A stretch of 64,000 bases of DNA from Halostella salina (lineage in GTDB: Archaea > Halobacteriota > Halobacteria > Halobacteriales > Natronoarchaeaceae): contig NZ_RCIH01000009.1 in NCBI RefSeq assembly GCF_003675855.1, positions 1-64,000 on the forward strand. Reading direction: 5' to 3'. Within the stretch, counting starts at the first letter, position 1, and the number at the start of each line of letters is the position of its first letter. Both the position numbers and the translations under genes were made by a program. Of the stretch, positions 7,501 through 15,602 are shown one piece after another. Below the pieces are notes generated by a model. It made no database searches. It saw only the letters and a program-made list of their open reading frames with translations, and had not been told where the DNA came from.

Positions 7501-8802
7501 TCACGGATTCTTCAGTCTTCCTGTGACGCCTTTCCCCACTCCAACTCTCGCAGGCGCAGGCGGCTCGTGCGTACCGAATTCGGGATGGGTCTCCTCCATC
7601 CAAACGTACACCACTGTACCTGACACGAACATCAGCCCGGCAGTCACGTAGAACGCGGCCGCCGCATTCACGAACTCCATCGAGAGTCCGATCAGGACCG
7701 CGCCGACAGCGTACCCGGAGTCCCGCCACATCCGGTAGACGCCCATGCCCGCCGATCGCCACGTCGGGTGGGCCGCATCGCTCGGGACCGTCATCAGGTT
7801 CGGGTACAGCAGCGCCATCCCCAGCCCGGAGACGCCGGCTAACACGACCCACGGGAGGTAGCTATCGACGAGCACCATCCCGAGGACGCCCGCGCCCGCG
7901 AGGAACATCCCGGCGATCACGGGCGGACGCCGACCGATGCGATCCGCCAGCCCGCCTGTCGCGATCTGGAGGAAGTACATCGCGCTGTGAACACCGACGA
8001 CGACCCCGACCGCTGCGATGCCCAGCCCCTGGCTCGTGAGGTACAGCGGGACGGCGATCCAGAACAGTGTGTCGACGAAGTTCTCGATGTGGCCGGCCTG
8101 TGCGGCGGCGAACAGCGTCCGGTCGCCGTAGGTCGCGCGCTTCAGCACCTCGTCGAACGGCAGGTTCGCATCGTGGTGGTCGTCGTCCCCTTCGGCTTGG
8201 GCGTACTGGACGGTCTCCTTGATCAGAAAGATCGAGATGAGGAACGCCAGCACGACGACGATAGCCGGGAAGTAGAACGGTTCTGGCCGCAAGCTCCACT
8301 GGCCGGCGATGATACCCGTGATCCAAGCTCCAACGGCGACACCAGTATAGCCGAATGCCTCGTCGATGCCGACCGCGAGCCCGCGCTGGTCAGGGCCCGC
8401 GAGGTCGATCTTCGCGTTGATCGCCATGCTCCAGGTCAACGCCTGGTTGATCCCCAGCAGGACGTTTCCGACCGTGATCCAGCCCCAGCTCGGGGCGAAG
8501 ATCAGGATAATCGGCAGCGGGAGCGCCGTCGCCCACCCGGCGATGAGGACGGGCTTGCGGCCGTACTCCTCGCCCCACTTGCCGGCGTAGAGATTGAGGA
8601 ACGACTTCACGATGCCGAACGACACGACGAACGAGCCGATCACGAGGAACGACTCGACGCCGAGGACGTCCTCCCCCAGCAGGGGGACGACGGTCCGTTC
8701 GGAGCCGATGGTCAGCCCGGTCGCGAAGACGAGCAAGACGTGCAGCGAGAACTGCCCGAGGTGCTCGCGGATCCCCTGTTTGAGTTCAGTTGGCGTAGTC
8801 AT
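7501..8802 (-). CDS. Major facilitator superfamily transporter
   Basis: 433 residues, 12 predicted membrane helices, cytoplasmic loop with acidic and His residues near 200 (EGDDDHHDANLPF). The loop-2-3-like motif appears as GKWGEEYGRKP (about residues 72-82) and the repeated one as GGLADRIGRRPP (about 288-299). It begins three bases after the stop of the rhodanese-MBL fusion, so both belong to one operon. Given the partner, export or import of a sulfur compound is possible, but the family does not define substrate. Confidence 0.88.
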   Translation of the reverse strand: MTTPTELKQGIREHLGQFSLHVLLVFATGLTIGSERTVVPLLGEDVLGVESFLVIGSFVVSFGIVKSFLNLYAGKWGEEYGRKPVLIAGWATALPLPIILIFAPSWGWITVGNVLLGINQALTWSMAINAKIDLAGPDQRGLAVGIDEAFGYTGVAVGAWITGIIAGQWSLRPEPFYFPAIVVVLAFLISIFLIKETVQYAQAEGDDDHHDANLPFDEVLKRATYGDRTLFAAAQAGHIENFVDTLFWIAVPLYLTSQGLGIAAVGVVVGVHSAMYFLQIATGGLADRIGRRPPVIAGMFLAGAGVLGMVLVDSYLPWVVLAGVSGLGMALLYPNLMTVPSDAAHPTWRSAGMGVYRMWRDSGYAVGAVLIGLSMEFVNAAAAFYVTAGLMFVSGTVVYVWMEETHPEFGTHEPPAPARVGVGKGVTGRLKNP

Positions 8803-8805
8803 GGA

Positions 8806-9918
8806 TTACTCGGCCGCACAGTTGTTCGGGCCCAGTTCCAGCTCGGCCAGTTCGTCCTCTGGGACCGACTCCCGGCCGACGTTCGTCCGCTTGACGCGTT
8901 CGAAGTTCGGCGGGTGGTCCGGAATGTCCGACGCGAGCTCCTCAACGAACGCCTCCCGGTTGCGGCCGAGGTCATCGTTCCGTTCTCTGACCTCCGCGAG
9001 CGTGGCAGCCACCGGCGGTTCAGGCGAGCCCGGATCGTGCGCCGGCAGGATCAGGGCGTCATCAGGGCGGTCCAGCAACCGCTGGAGGCTCTCGTACAGC
9101 GTCGCGGCGTTTCCCTCGACGTCGGAGTCCTCAATACCGGCCTCGACACCGAGTTCGACGCGGCCGACGCTATCGTGGAACAGGGTGTCGCCGGTCAGAA
9201 GCGCCGCGCCCTCGAGGTCGAAGGAAACGCTTCCTTCGCTGTGGCCGGGCGTGTGGACGACATCGATGTCCAGGCTCCCGACCGTCACAGTCTGTCCATC
9301 TCCGACCGGCGTCGCGTCGAGTGCGAGCGCATCCTTCGGGTGGAGATAGTACGGAACGTCGTGGCGGTCAGCTAGGGCTGCCGCGCCTGAGACGTGATCC
9401 GCGTGGGCGTGCGTGTCGAAGACAGCAACGAGATCGGCGTGGAACTCCTCGAGGACAGTGTCGTACTCGTCGAGATAGTGTGACGGGTCGAAGACGGCAG
9501 CTTCGCCGTCCGAGACGAGGACGTGAGAGAGACAGCCTTTCCCCGGCCGGGCAACTTGCACGAGGGTGTCATCACTGTCTACGGGGACGTTCGCGTGCCG
9601 GTGGACGCGGCTCCAGCCGTTCATTCCGTCCGTCAGGGTCACCGCGTCGTATCCCAGTTCCCGGAGGACTTCTGTCGCAGTCTGAGAGACGACGCCTGCC
9701 GCACAGACAGTAACGATTTGTTCGTCACTGGGCAGGTCAGAGAGCGGCTCCATGGCTTGTTCCGGGTCGTCAGTCAATTCGTCATAGACATCGACGTGAC
9801 GGCTTCCCGGGATGTGCCACTCCTCGAAGTCCGCTTGATGGCGAATATCGAGCACAAGTGGCCCGTCATTATCATCCTGCAACTGTTCACCGAGTTCCTC
9901 GGGCGATATCTCCTGCAT
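8806..9918 (-). CDS. Rhodanese-metallo-beta-lactamase fusion (persulfide dioxygenase-like)
   Basis: 370 residues. The N-terminal rhodanese domain (about 1-108) has the active Cys72 in VTVCAAGVVS. The C-terminal MBL domain (about 115-300) has the metal motif THAHADH (His170, His172, Asp174, His175), HTPGH (His226) and GDTLF (Asp244), as in ETHE1-type persulfide dioxygenases that oxidise glutathione or other persulfides to sulfite. Known bacterial fusions usually have the domains in the opposite order. The tail ELGPNNCAAE is shared with the paralogue at 12964-14157. Upstream of an MFS gene; divergent from a Cys-rich HTH-10 regulator. Confidence 0.88.
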   Translation of the reverse strand: MQEISPEELGEQLQDDNDGPLVLDIRHQADFEEWHIPGSRHVDVYDELTDDPEQAMEPLSDLPSDEQIVTVCAAGVVSQTATEVLRELGYDAVTLTDGMNGWSRVHRHANVPVDSDDTLVQVARPGKGCLSHVLVSDGEAAVFDPSHYLDEYDTVLEEFHADLVAVFDTHAHADHVSGAAALADRHDVPYYLHPKDALALDATPVGDGQTVTVGSLDIDVVHTPGHSEGSVSFDLEGAALLTGDTLFHDSVGRVELGVEAGIEDSDVEGNAATLYESLQRLLDRPDDALILPAHDPGSPEPPVAATLAEVRERNDDLGRNREAFVEELASDIPDHPPNFERVKRTNVGRESVPEDELAELELGPNNCAAE

Positions 9919-9965
9919 CGGTAGTCCAGGATAGCAGGTATATTCGCATATGGGTACTGCCGGAC

Positions 9966-10742
9966 ATGACCGGCACTGCTAATTACACCGAGTTCGAAAC
10001 TACTCATATGGGACTATACGAGGCGTCAATTCGGGTCAAACACGAATGCCCGTACCGGAAGATATCGGAGCGATACCCGGATCTGACGATCCGCGAGTGG
10101 CCGTTGAGCGACTGCCAAGTGCTTGAGATCACGACGGAGACAACGCCGACCGACGAACTACTCAACGAAATCAACGAGATCGGTACTGTACTGTATGAAT
10201 CGGCAGACGACAGTGGATACCACGTCGTCACCCAGTCCTGTCTCTGCTCGCTCGAAGACTCCGTCATCGACCGCTTCGAGGACCACAACTGCTTGTATCA
10301 ATCACCGACGATATACCGCCAGGGTTGGGAGCATTACACGGTCGTCGCGTTCGATGGCGAAGACGTGCGCGAATTGCTCGAATCGCTTCGTTCGGACAGA
10401 GAGATCGAACTCCTCTCGAAGACGTCGATCTCGGAGACACAGATTCCGCACAGTATGCTGGCGCCGGCAAATCAGCTGTTCGAAAACATCACTGACCGGC
10501 AACTGGCCGCGCTCCAGCTCGCCCTCGAAAGTGGCTACTATGAACAACCTCGGAAGACGTCTCTCCGCGACCTCGCCGAACAAACTGCCGTCGCTCGCTC
10601 GACGTACGAAGAACATCTCCGAAAGGCAGAAAACAAACTGCTCACGAATGCAGGCCAATTCCTGCGGCTGGTCACCGCAACCTTAACGACCGACCCGCTG
10701 GGCGTCGAGAGTGGTCGAGAGCCCGAACAAGCCGCGGACTAA
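9966..10742 (+). CDS. HTH-10 (Bat-type) transcription regulator, Cys-rich sensor part
   Basis: 258 residues. The C-terminal part is the HTH-10 domain of bacterioopsin-activator type (TDRQLAALQLALESGYYEQP followed by LAEQTAVARSTYEEHLRKAE). The N-terminal sensor part has scattered cysteines (HECPY, SDCQ, QSCLCSLEDS, HNCLY). ATG 9966 is 25 bp from TATATT (9939-9944), as for a leaderless start; ATG 10008 (MGLYEAS) is the alternative and matches how many family members begin. Divergent from the rhodanese-MBL-MFS operon, its probable target. The cysteines suggest thiol or metal sensing. Confidence 0.85.
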   Translation: MTGTANYTEFETTHMGLYEASIRVKHECPYRKISERYPDLTIREWPLSDCQVLEITTETTPTDELLNEINEIGTVLYESADDSGYHVVTQSCLCSLEDSVIDRFEDHNCLYQSPTIYRQGWEHYTVVAFDGEDVRELLESLRSDREIELLSKTSISETQIPHSMLAPANQLFENITDRQLAALQLALESGYYEQPRKTSLRDLAEQTAVARSTYEEHLRKAENKLLTNAGQFLRLVTATLTTDPLGVESGREPEQAAD

Positions 10743-10757
10743 CGCTGTCAGTAGCGG

Positions 10758-11933
10758 CTACAACAGCAGCGTGCCAGCTGCATACGCGAGCACGAACGCA
10801 AGGAGGAACGACCCCATCCACGCTCCAACGGTCATACCGATTTTCCGGGCATCCACCGCTTCCCGACCCCCCACCGCAGCCCCGCTCCCGATAATGGCGC
10901 TGACGACGATCTCGTTGAATGAGACCGGGACGCCCAGCAGGACGGCCAGCTGTGCGATCAGGAACGACGGCACGAGCGCTGAGATCGAGCGGCGCGGCCC
11001 GAGCGACGAGTAGTCCTGTGCGAGCGACTTGATCATCCGGGGCGCACCCGTCCACGAGCCGACGAGCATCCCGAGGCCGCCGCCGACGAGCACGGCGAAC
11101 GTCGAGACCATCCCGACCTCATCGAGCAGCGGGAGCAACGGCCCGACGGCGAGCCCGACTTGGCTCCCACCTGCGGAGAACGCCACGAGCGATCCGAGTG
11201 CCAATAGTACCCGACGCAGGCCGCCGTGTTTGTCACGGCTGACGTCCCACCAAACGACGGCCGCGACAGCCAGCGCGGCGAGGCCGGTAATGCCGACCGC
11301 CGAGACAAGTCCGTCGACTGCCAGCACCCGCTGACCGAGACCACGGACAGTTCCAGCCGCACTCCCGTCACCGAGAAAGCTGAACTGGACGTTCACGAGG
11401 ACGGCCCCGACGAGGCCGGCGAGGACGGGAATACTGCAGCGTTCGGGGACGTCGGGACGCGGAAGGAGGCTCGCGATAGTGAACGCGATGCCGCCACCGA
11501 CGAACGGCGTCAGCACCCAGACGGCGGCGATCTGCTGGTACTTTGCCCAGACCGGCGTCCCACCGAGCGCGAGACCGACGCCGATGACGGCGCCCGTCAC
11601 GGTGAACGCAGTCGCGATCGGATAGCCCGTCGTGATGCCGACCGCCATCAACCCCGCGCCCAATACGAGCACGAGGATAACGCCGGCGACGGGCAGGCTG
11701 ATGCCGCCGACGAGACCGCTCCCGACGGCTTCCGAGACGTTGCCACCCTGGGTAACGGCACCGGCGAAGCCGAAGACTCCCACGAGTAGCGCGGCGCGCA
11801 TCGTCGCGATGGCGTTCGCTCCAACGGCAGGGGCATACGGCGTGGCGCCGCTTGAGCCGGCGCCGATGACCCACGCCATAAACAGGCTGGCAAGCGCTGC
11901 ACCGGCGAAGAGGGCGATGAGAGCGGGGTCCAT
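10758..11933 (-). CDS. PiT-family anion permease (phosphate or sulfate/thiosulfate)
   Basis: 391-residue membrane protein of the inorganic phosphate transporter family, with the duplicated signature regions seen as AVGANAIATMRAALLVGVFG (about residues 37-56) and GSWTGAPRMIKSLAQDYSSL (near 290). Members called CysP carry sulfate or thiosulfate instead of phosphate. It is the last gene of an operon with a rhodanese-MBL fusion and split YeeE proteins, which favours a sulfur oxyanion; no PhoU or Pst gene is nearby. Sequence alone cannot separate the two substrates. Confidence 0.85.
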   Translation of the reverse strand: MDPALIALFAGAALASLFMAWVIGAGSSGATPYAPAVGANAIATMRAALLVGVFGFAGAVTQGGNVSEAVGSGLVGGISLPVAGVILVLVLGAGLMAVGITTGYPIATAFTVTGAVIGVGLALGGTPVWAKYQQIAAVWVLTPFVGGGIAFTIASLLPRPDVPERCSIPVLAGLVGAVLVNVQFSFLGDGSAAGTVRGLGQRVLAVDGLVSAVGITGLAALAVAAVVWWDVSRDKHGGLRRVLLALGSLVAFSAGGSQVGLAVGPLLPLLDEVGMVSTFAVLVGGGLGMLVGSWTGAPRMIKSLAQDYSSLGPRRSISALVPSFLIAQLAVLLGVPVSFNEIVVSAIIGSGAAVGGREAVDARKIGMTVGAWMGSFLLAFVLAYAAGTLLL

Positions 11934-11942
11934 AGAAATGGG

Positions 11943-12401
11943 TTAGTCTGCGCCCGTCGCGGCGGTGTCACGCGCCTGACGCCGGCTCCGCCAGTATCCC
12001 TGGGCGTAGGCGCCGACGAACATGCCGGCGAGCGCCCAGAGGATGGTGACGTTGCCGACGCCGAGGCTCGCGTAGGCGGCGCCCGGGCAGATGCCGGAGA
12101 GCCCCCAGCCGACGCCGAAGACGGCACCGCCGACCAGGACGTTCCGGTCGAACGGCTTCAGCCGGCGCTCGTAGGGGTCGCCCGTCAGGGGCGCAGCGTC
12201 CCGAATCCGGGGCAGCAGGGCGAACGCGATCCCGGAGACGATGGCGGCCCCGAACATCACGAACGGGAGGCCGAGATCCTCGAACTGGAGGAAGTTCAGC
12301 ACGACCTCCGGGCGCGCCATGTGGCTGAACCCGAGCCCGAACCCGAACACGATGCCGCCGACGAAGATCAGCGGCTTGAACAGCGGGTGGCGGTCGCTCA
12401 T
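11943..12401 (-). CDS. DUF6691/YeeE-YedE C-terminal half, thiosulfate transporter subunit
   Basis: 152-residue membrane protein with four hydrophobic segments and the conserved Cys in GLSGICPGAAYASLG (about residues 107-121), the motif of the second half of YeeE/YedE (TsuA) thiosulfate transporters. In TsuA both halves are one chain; here they are two genes whose stop and start overlap by four bases (ATGA at 12398-12401). It starts MSDRHPLFK, and the reading frame open upstream is only a shadow of the YeeE gene. Confidence 0.85.
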   Translation of the reverse strand: MSDRHPLFKPLIFVGGIVFGFGLGFSHMARPEVVLNFLQFEDLGLPFVMFGAAIVSGIAFALLPRIRDAAPLTGDPYERRLKPFDRNVLVGGAVFGVGWGLSGICPGAAYASLGVGNVTILWALAGMFVGAYAQGYWRSRRQARDTAATGAD

Positions 12402-12955
12402 GGGCTCACCCCCAGCGCGGCGACGACCTGTGCCGTGCCGATCGCCACGGTCAGGAACGTCAGCACGCCGACCAGCGATGTCTTCGACGCCGAACCGACG
12501 CCACAGACGCCGTGCCCGGACGTACAGCCCTTGCCGATCCGGGTGCCGATGCCGACGAGGATGCCGCCGACGAACAGCCGCCACGGCTGGACGTCAGTCT
12601 GCCAGAGCGTCACGCCGGCGACTTCGTAGAGCTGGCCGGTCGTCCCAGGCTCGTACAGCGAACTCGTGACTAGGCCGGACTGGAACGTCGCCGCGAACGC
12701 CAGCCCGCCGAGGATGATGCCGGCCGTGAACACGAGCCGCCAGTCGCGCGAGCCGACGTACTGCTGGAAGCGGGACTGGTCGGAGACGTACGACAGCGTC
12801 GACTCCAGGAACGTACTCGCCCCGGCTGGGATTCCCGTCCCGATGTAGATCAGGACGGTGCCGAGCCCAACGAGCAGTCCGCCGACGGCGTAGCGACTGA
12901 TCCCGTTGGGGAACAGGTCGGCAGCCGCTTGGAGCAGTACTGGGTCAGCAACCAT
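12398..12955 (-). CDS. YeeE/YedE N-terminal half, thiosulfate transporter subunit
   Basis: 185 residues, five hydrophobic segments. The conserved cysteine motif of YeeE/YedE proteins is present as GKGCTSGHGVCG (about residues 141-152). In the bacterial thiosulfate channel TsuA such cysteines hand S2O3 along the pore. Partner of the DUF6691 gene next to it; they presumably assemble in the membrane. Eight bases after the rhodanese-MBL gene in the same operon. Confidence 0.87.
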   Translation of the reverse strand: MVADPVLLQAAADLFPNGISRYAVGGLLVGLGTVLIYIGTGIPAGASTFLESTLSYVSDQSRFQQYVGSRDWRLVFTAGIILGGLAFAATFQSGLVTSSLYEPGTTGQLYEVAGVTLWQTDVQPWRLFVGGILVGIGTRIGKGCTSGHGVCGVGSASKTSLVGVLTFLTVAIGTAQVVAALGVSP

Positions 12956-12963
12956 CGGCGTCG

Positions 12964-14157
12964 TCAGTCACCCGCGAGGGAGTCCTGGCTGGCTGCGCAG
13001 TTGTTCGGGCCGAGCTCGAGCGTGAACGCTTCGTCGTCGTCGACGGCGTTCTGGCCGAGGTTCGTCGCGATGATGTCCTCGTAGTTGGCCGGCCGCGGCG
13101 GCATATCCGAGAGGATCAGGTCGACGAACTCGTCCTCGTTCATGGTGAGCGCGTCCATCTCCTCGACGAGCTCGCCGATGGGCGCCGTGAAGGTGCCGTC
13201 GGAAGCGGGTTCCGCGGCGTCGCTGAAGTGCGCACCGCCGATCAGCGTGTCGTCGGGCAGCGTCAGCACGCGCTCCTGTAAGGACTCGTAAAGCATACGC
13301 GCAGCATCCGGCGCACCCTCGTCCCCTTCCTCGAGGTCAGGGCGAGCGACGCTCTCGATGAACAGCCCGTCGCCGGTCGCGAGCAGGCTGTCGTCGACGA
13401 GGTACGAGGTCATTCCGGTCGTGTGACCCGGCGTGTACACGGCCCCGATGGTGGCGTCACCGACCTGGAACGTGTCGCCGTCCGCGGCCGTGGTCAGCTC
13501 GTCCGCGTAGGTGACGCCGCGGTCGACCGCCGCCTCGGGAATGACGCCCTCCACGCCCTCGGCGTCCAGGTCGCGAACACCAGAGATGTGATCGGCGTGA
13601 ACGTGCGTGTCCAGCGCGTACTGCAGGTCGACACCAAGGTCGTCAGCGTCCGCGAGGTAGCGGTCGGTGAACGCCCGCAGCGGGTCGATGATCGCGGCCT
13701 CACCGTCATCGTACAGCAGGTAGCCGAGACAGCCCGAGGAGGGACGCTGGTACTGCAGCAGCGTGCCGGCGCCGTCGTAGCCGGTGACCTCGACGGCCTC
13801 GTAGATGCTCGCCCAGCCGTTCATGCCGTCCTCAAGGTGGTCGACGGCGTACCCGCGCTCGGCGAGGGTGCCCGCGACATACTCGCTTGCGCCGCCCTTC
13901 GCACACAGGACGGTCACCTCGCGGTCGTCAGGGATCTGCTCGAGGATGTCCTCATCGATGTCGTCCTCGAGGAACTCGAAGTACGGGACGTTGATCGACG
14001 TGACGTTCTCGCCGTCGATACGCCACTCCTCGTAATCCGATTGCATGCGCGCGTCGAGGAGCGTGACCTCCTCGCCGGCGTCGATACGATCCTTCAGCGT
14101 CTCCGGGTGGACTGAGTACACGTCGACGTCCGGAGTCGGGAAGTCGTCAGCGTTCAT
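12964..14157 (-). CDS. Rhodanese-metallo-beta-lactamase fusion (persulfide dioxygenase-like)
   Basis: 397 residues. Rhodanese domain about 1-118 with active Cys85 in VTVLCAKGGAS; MBL domain about 130-330 with THVHADH (His185, His187, Asp189, His190), YTPGHTTG and TGDGLF. C-terminal ELGPNNCAAS matches the other fusion at 8806-9918. Predicted to take sulfane sulfur from thiosulfate or a persulfide and oxidise it to sulfite. First gene of a four-gene operon that also encodes split YeeE transport proteins and a PiT permease. The promoter with the island operator is at 14190-14228; start ATG 14157 is about 36 bp from the TATA-like box. Confidence 0.9.
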   Translation of the reverse strand: MNADDFPTPDVDVYSVHPETLKDRIDAGEEVTLLDARMQSDYEEWRIDGENVTSINVPYFEFLEDDIDEDILEQIPDDREVTVLCAKGGASEYVAGTLAERGYAVDHLEDGMNGWASIYEAVEVTGYDGAGTLLQYQRPSSGCLGYLLYDDGEAAIIDPLRAFTDRYLADADDLGVDLQYALDTHVHADHISGVRDLDAEGVEGVIPEAAVDRGVTYADELTTAADGDTFQVGDATIGAVYTPGHTTGMTSYLVDDSLLATGDGLFIESVARPDLEEGDEGAPDAARMLYESLQERVLTLPDDTLIGGAHFSDAAEPASDGTFTAPIGELVEEMDALTMNEDEFVDLILSDMPPRPANYEDIIATNLGQNAVDDDEAFTLELGPNNCAASQDSLAGD

Positions 14158-14189
14158 GTTGTGCAGTCGCTTCTACTGGGTGGTCGCAC

Positions 14190-14228
14190 AAAAGTATTTG
14201 GATAGTAGTTCCATTTTTGGACAATACT
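14190..14228 (-). promoter_or_regulatory. Operator region of rhodanese-MBL/YeeE/PiT operon (site 4)
   Basis: Minus strand: AGTATTGTCC (14219-14228) followed after AAAAATGGAA by CTACTATCCAAATACTTTT (14190-14208). The second part resembles the CTATTGCCAAATACTTAA of site 1 and the CAAAATACTTTT of site 8. Here the operator core is separated from the TATA region by about one helical turn. Confidence 0.55.
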
Positions 14229-14361
14229 ATTCTGGGAGACTCTACGATTCAACCGAGTCACACCGCCTGTATAGGGATTATTACCAGTTCAATGCCTCAG
14301 ATAGAGCGTAGAGTAGTTGGTGGCTTCCACAAAAATCGACAATCTTTTACTTGGGGAAGGG

Positions 14362-14386
14362 GTATTGTGCGATAGCTCCAATATAG
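14362..14386 (+). promoter_or_regulatory. Operator plus TATA for tusA-dsrE (site 5)
   Basis: GTATTGTGCGATAGCTCC (14362-14379) next to AATATAG (14380-14386); the tusA ATG at 14407 is about 24 bp on, a leaderless arrangement. The core GTATTGTGCGATA is also found at site 9 up to its last base. Confidence 0.65.
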
Positions 14387-14406
14387 ACTCACGGAGCAGA
14401 TACCCA

Positions 14407-14652
14407 ATGAGTGCTGAATTCGACATCACGGAGACACTCGACGTCAAAGGCGCATCGTGCCCCATGCCAGTAGTGAAGACGAAGTCCGCTATCGACGACC
14501 TCGTGGAAGGTGAAATCCTCGAAGTGCTGGCGACCGACCCCGGAAGTATGAGCGACATCGACGGCTGGGCGTCCGGGACTGACGGCGTCGAGCTCGTCGA
14601 CCAGGAGGAAGGCGACGACGTGTTCAAACACTACGTCCGCAAGACGGAGTGA
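14407..14652 (+). CDS. tusA: TusA-type sulfur carrier
   Basis: 81-residue SirA/TusA fold protein that carries persulfide sulfur on Cys18 in the signature ASCPMPV. The start ATG 14407 fits both family length and the leaderless promoter. The stop overlaps a GTG and lies two bases before the ATG of the DsrE-like gene, so they are co-translated. TusA-DsrE pairs relay sulfur from rhodaneses in sulfur oxidisers. A second TusA is at 21778-22014. Confidence 0.92.
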   Translation: MSAEFDITETLDVKGASCPMPVVKTKSAIDDLVEGEILEVLATDPGSMSDIDGWASGTDGVELVDQEEGDDVFKHYVRKTE

Positions 14653-14654
14653 CG

Positions 14655-15227
14655 ATGAGTACGGACACATCCGACGCGTCGGCTGGCGAGGCGCCCTCGC
14701 GTGCGGAGCTGGCCGCACGCGTTGACGAACTGGAGGACGCCCTCGCCGAAGCCACGAGCGAGGACGACGGCAAGAAGATGAGCATCATCGCGACGAAGGG
14801 GACGCTGGACATGGCGTACCCGCCGCTCATCCTTGCGAGCACCGCGGCCGCCTTCGGCTACGAGGTCACGGTCTTTCACACGTTCTGGGGGCTGGACATC
14901 CTTCACGAGGAGCGCTCGAAGAACCTCAAGCTCAGCTCCGTCGGCAACCCCAACATGCCTGTACCGAACGCGGTCGCCGCGCTTCCGGGGATGGACCGCG
15001 TGACGACGAAGATGATGGAGCGGAAGATCGAGGACAACGACACCGCAACCATCGAGGAACTCATCGAGACGAGCCTCGACATGGGCGTGGAGTTCCAGGC
15101 CTGTCAGATGACCATCGAGCTGATGGACTACGACGAGGACGACTTCTACGACGGCGTCACCACCGGCGTCGGCGCGGCGACCGCCCTCCAGGACATGGCC
15201 GACGCCGACATCCAGCTCCTCGTCTAA
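14655..15227 (+). CDS. DsrE/DsrF-like sulfur relay protein
   Basis: 190 residues: an N-terminal coiled-coil segment (about 15-40, RAELAARVDELEDALAEATS) then a DsrE-like Rossmann domain with Cys150 in VEFQACQMT, the position of the sulfur-accepting Cys in DsrE2 proteins. Hydrophobic stretches around YPPLILASTAAAFGYE match the family. Role: accept or deliver sulfane sulfur with TusA in the cytoplasm. In-frame GTG 14649 is an alternative start; ATG 14655 is preferred. Confidence 0.88.
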   Translation: MSTDTSDASAGEAPSRAELAARVDELEDALAEATSEDDGKKMSIIATKGTLDMAYPPLILASTAAAFGYEVTVFHTFWGLDILHEERSKNLKLSSVGNPNMPVPNAVAALPGMDRVTTKMMERKIEDNDTATIEELIETSLDMGVEFQACQMTIELMDYDEDDFYDGVTTGVGAATALQDMADADIQLLV

Positions 15228-15233
15228 ACTCTG

Positions 15234-15455
15234 ATGAACAAACTCGAGAATCCGATTCCCCAGATTGTCGATGCCGTCGCGGAGGCAGCGGGCGTCGAGC
15301 CAGTCACACTCGATCCGCCGCTAGCCGAGGTCGTCGATCCGGATGCGCTCGAAACGTTGGTCGAGGATTCGAGGGCGTCTGACCTCGAAGTGCGATTCGC
15401 GTATCGTGGTCACGATGTCGTCGTCGACGACAGCGGTCGTGTACAGGTCGACTGA
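15234..15455 (+). CDS. HalOD1-type output-domain protein
   Basis: 73-residue protein made only of a HalOD1-like domain: VDAVAEAAGVEPVTLDPPLA, VVDPDALETLV and a final Gly-His/Val pattern (YRGHDVVVDDSGRVQV). HalOD1 is a haloarchaeal signalling output domain with unknown biochemistry. It starts seven bases after the dsrE stop, so it is likely the third gene of the tusA operon. Confidence 0.75.
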   Translation: MNKLENPIPQIVDAVAEAAGVEPVTLDPPLAEVVDPDALETLVEDSRASDLEVRFAYRGHDVVVDDSGRVQVD

Positions 15456-15602
15456 AGCAGACTGTCGTTTCTCTCACTGCACCCCGTACTTCACCGAATA
15501 CCCCCTCAGCGGTCCCGTTTGGTTTCAACGGATACTCGGCGGTGAGACCGGCCGTGTGTATGATCGCCCAAGTTGTTCCGGAAAGGCAGGTCTTTGAGGA
15601 TG

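Noticed and set aside
7987-9375. Long (462-codon) + strand open frame opposite the MFS and rhodanese-MBL genes
   Set aside because: It is antisense to two well-supported genes and contains no domain; long antisense frames are expected in GC-rich haloarchaeal DNA.
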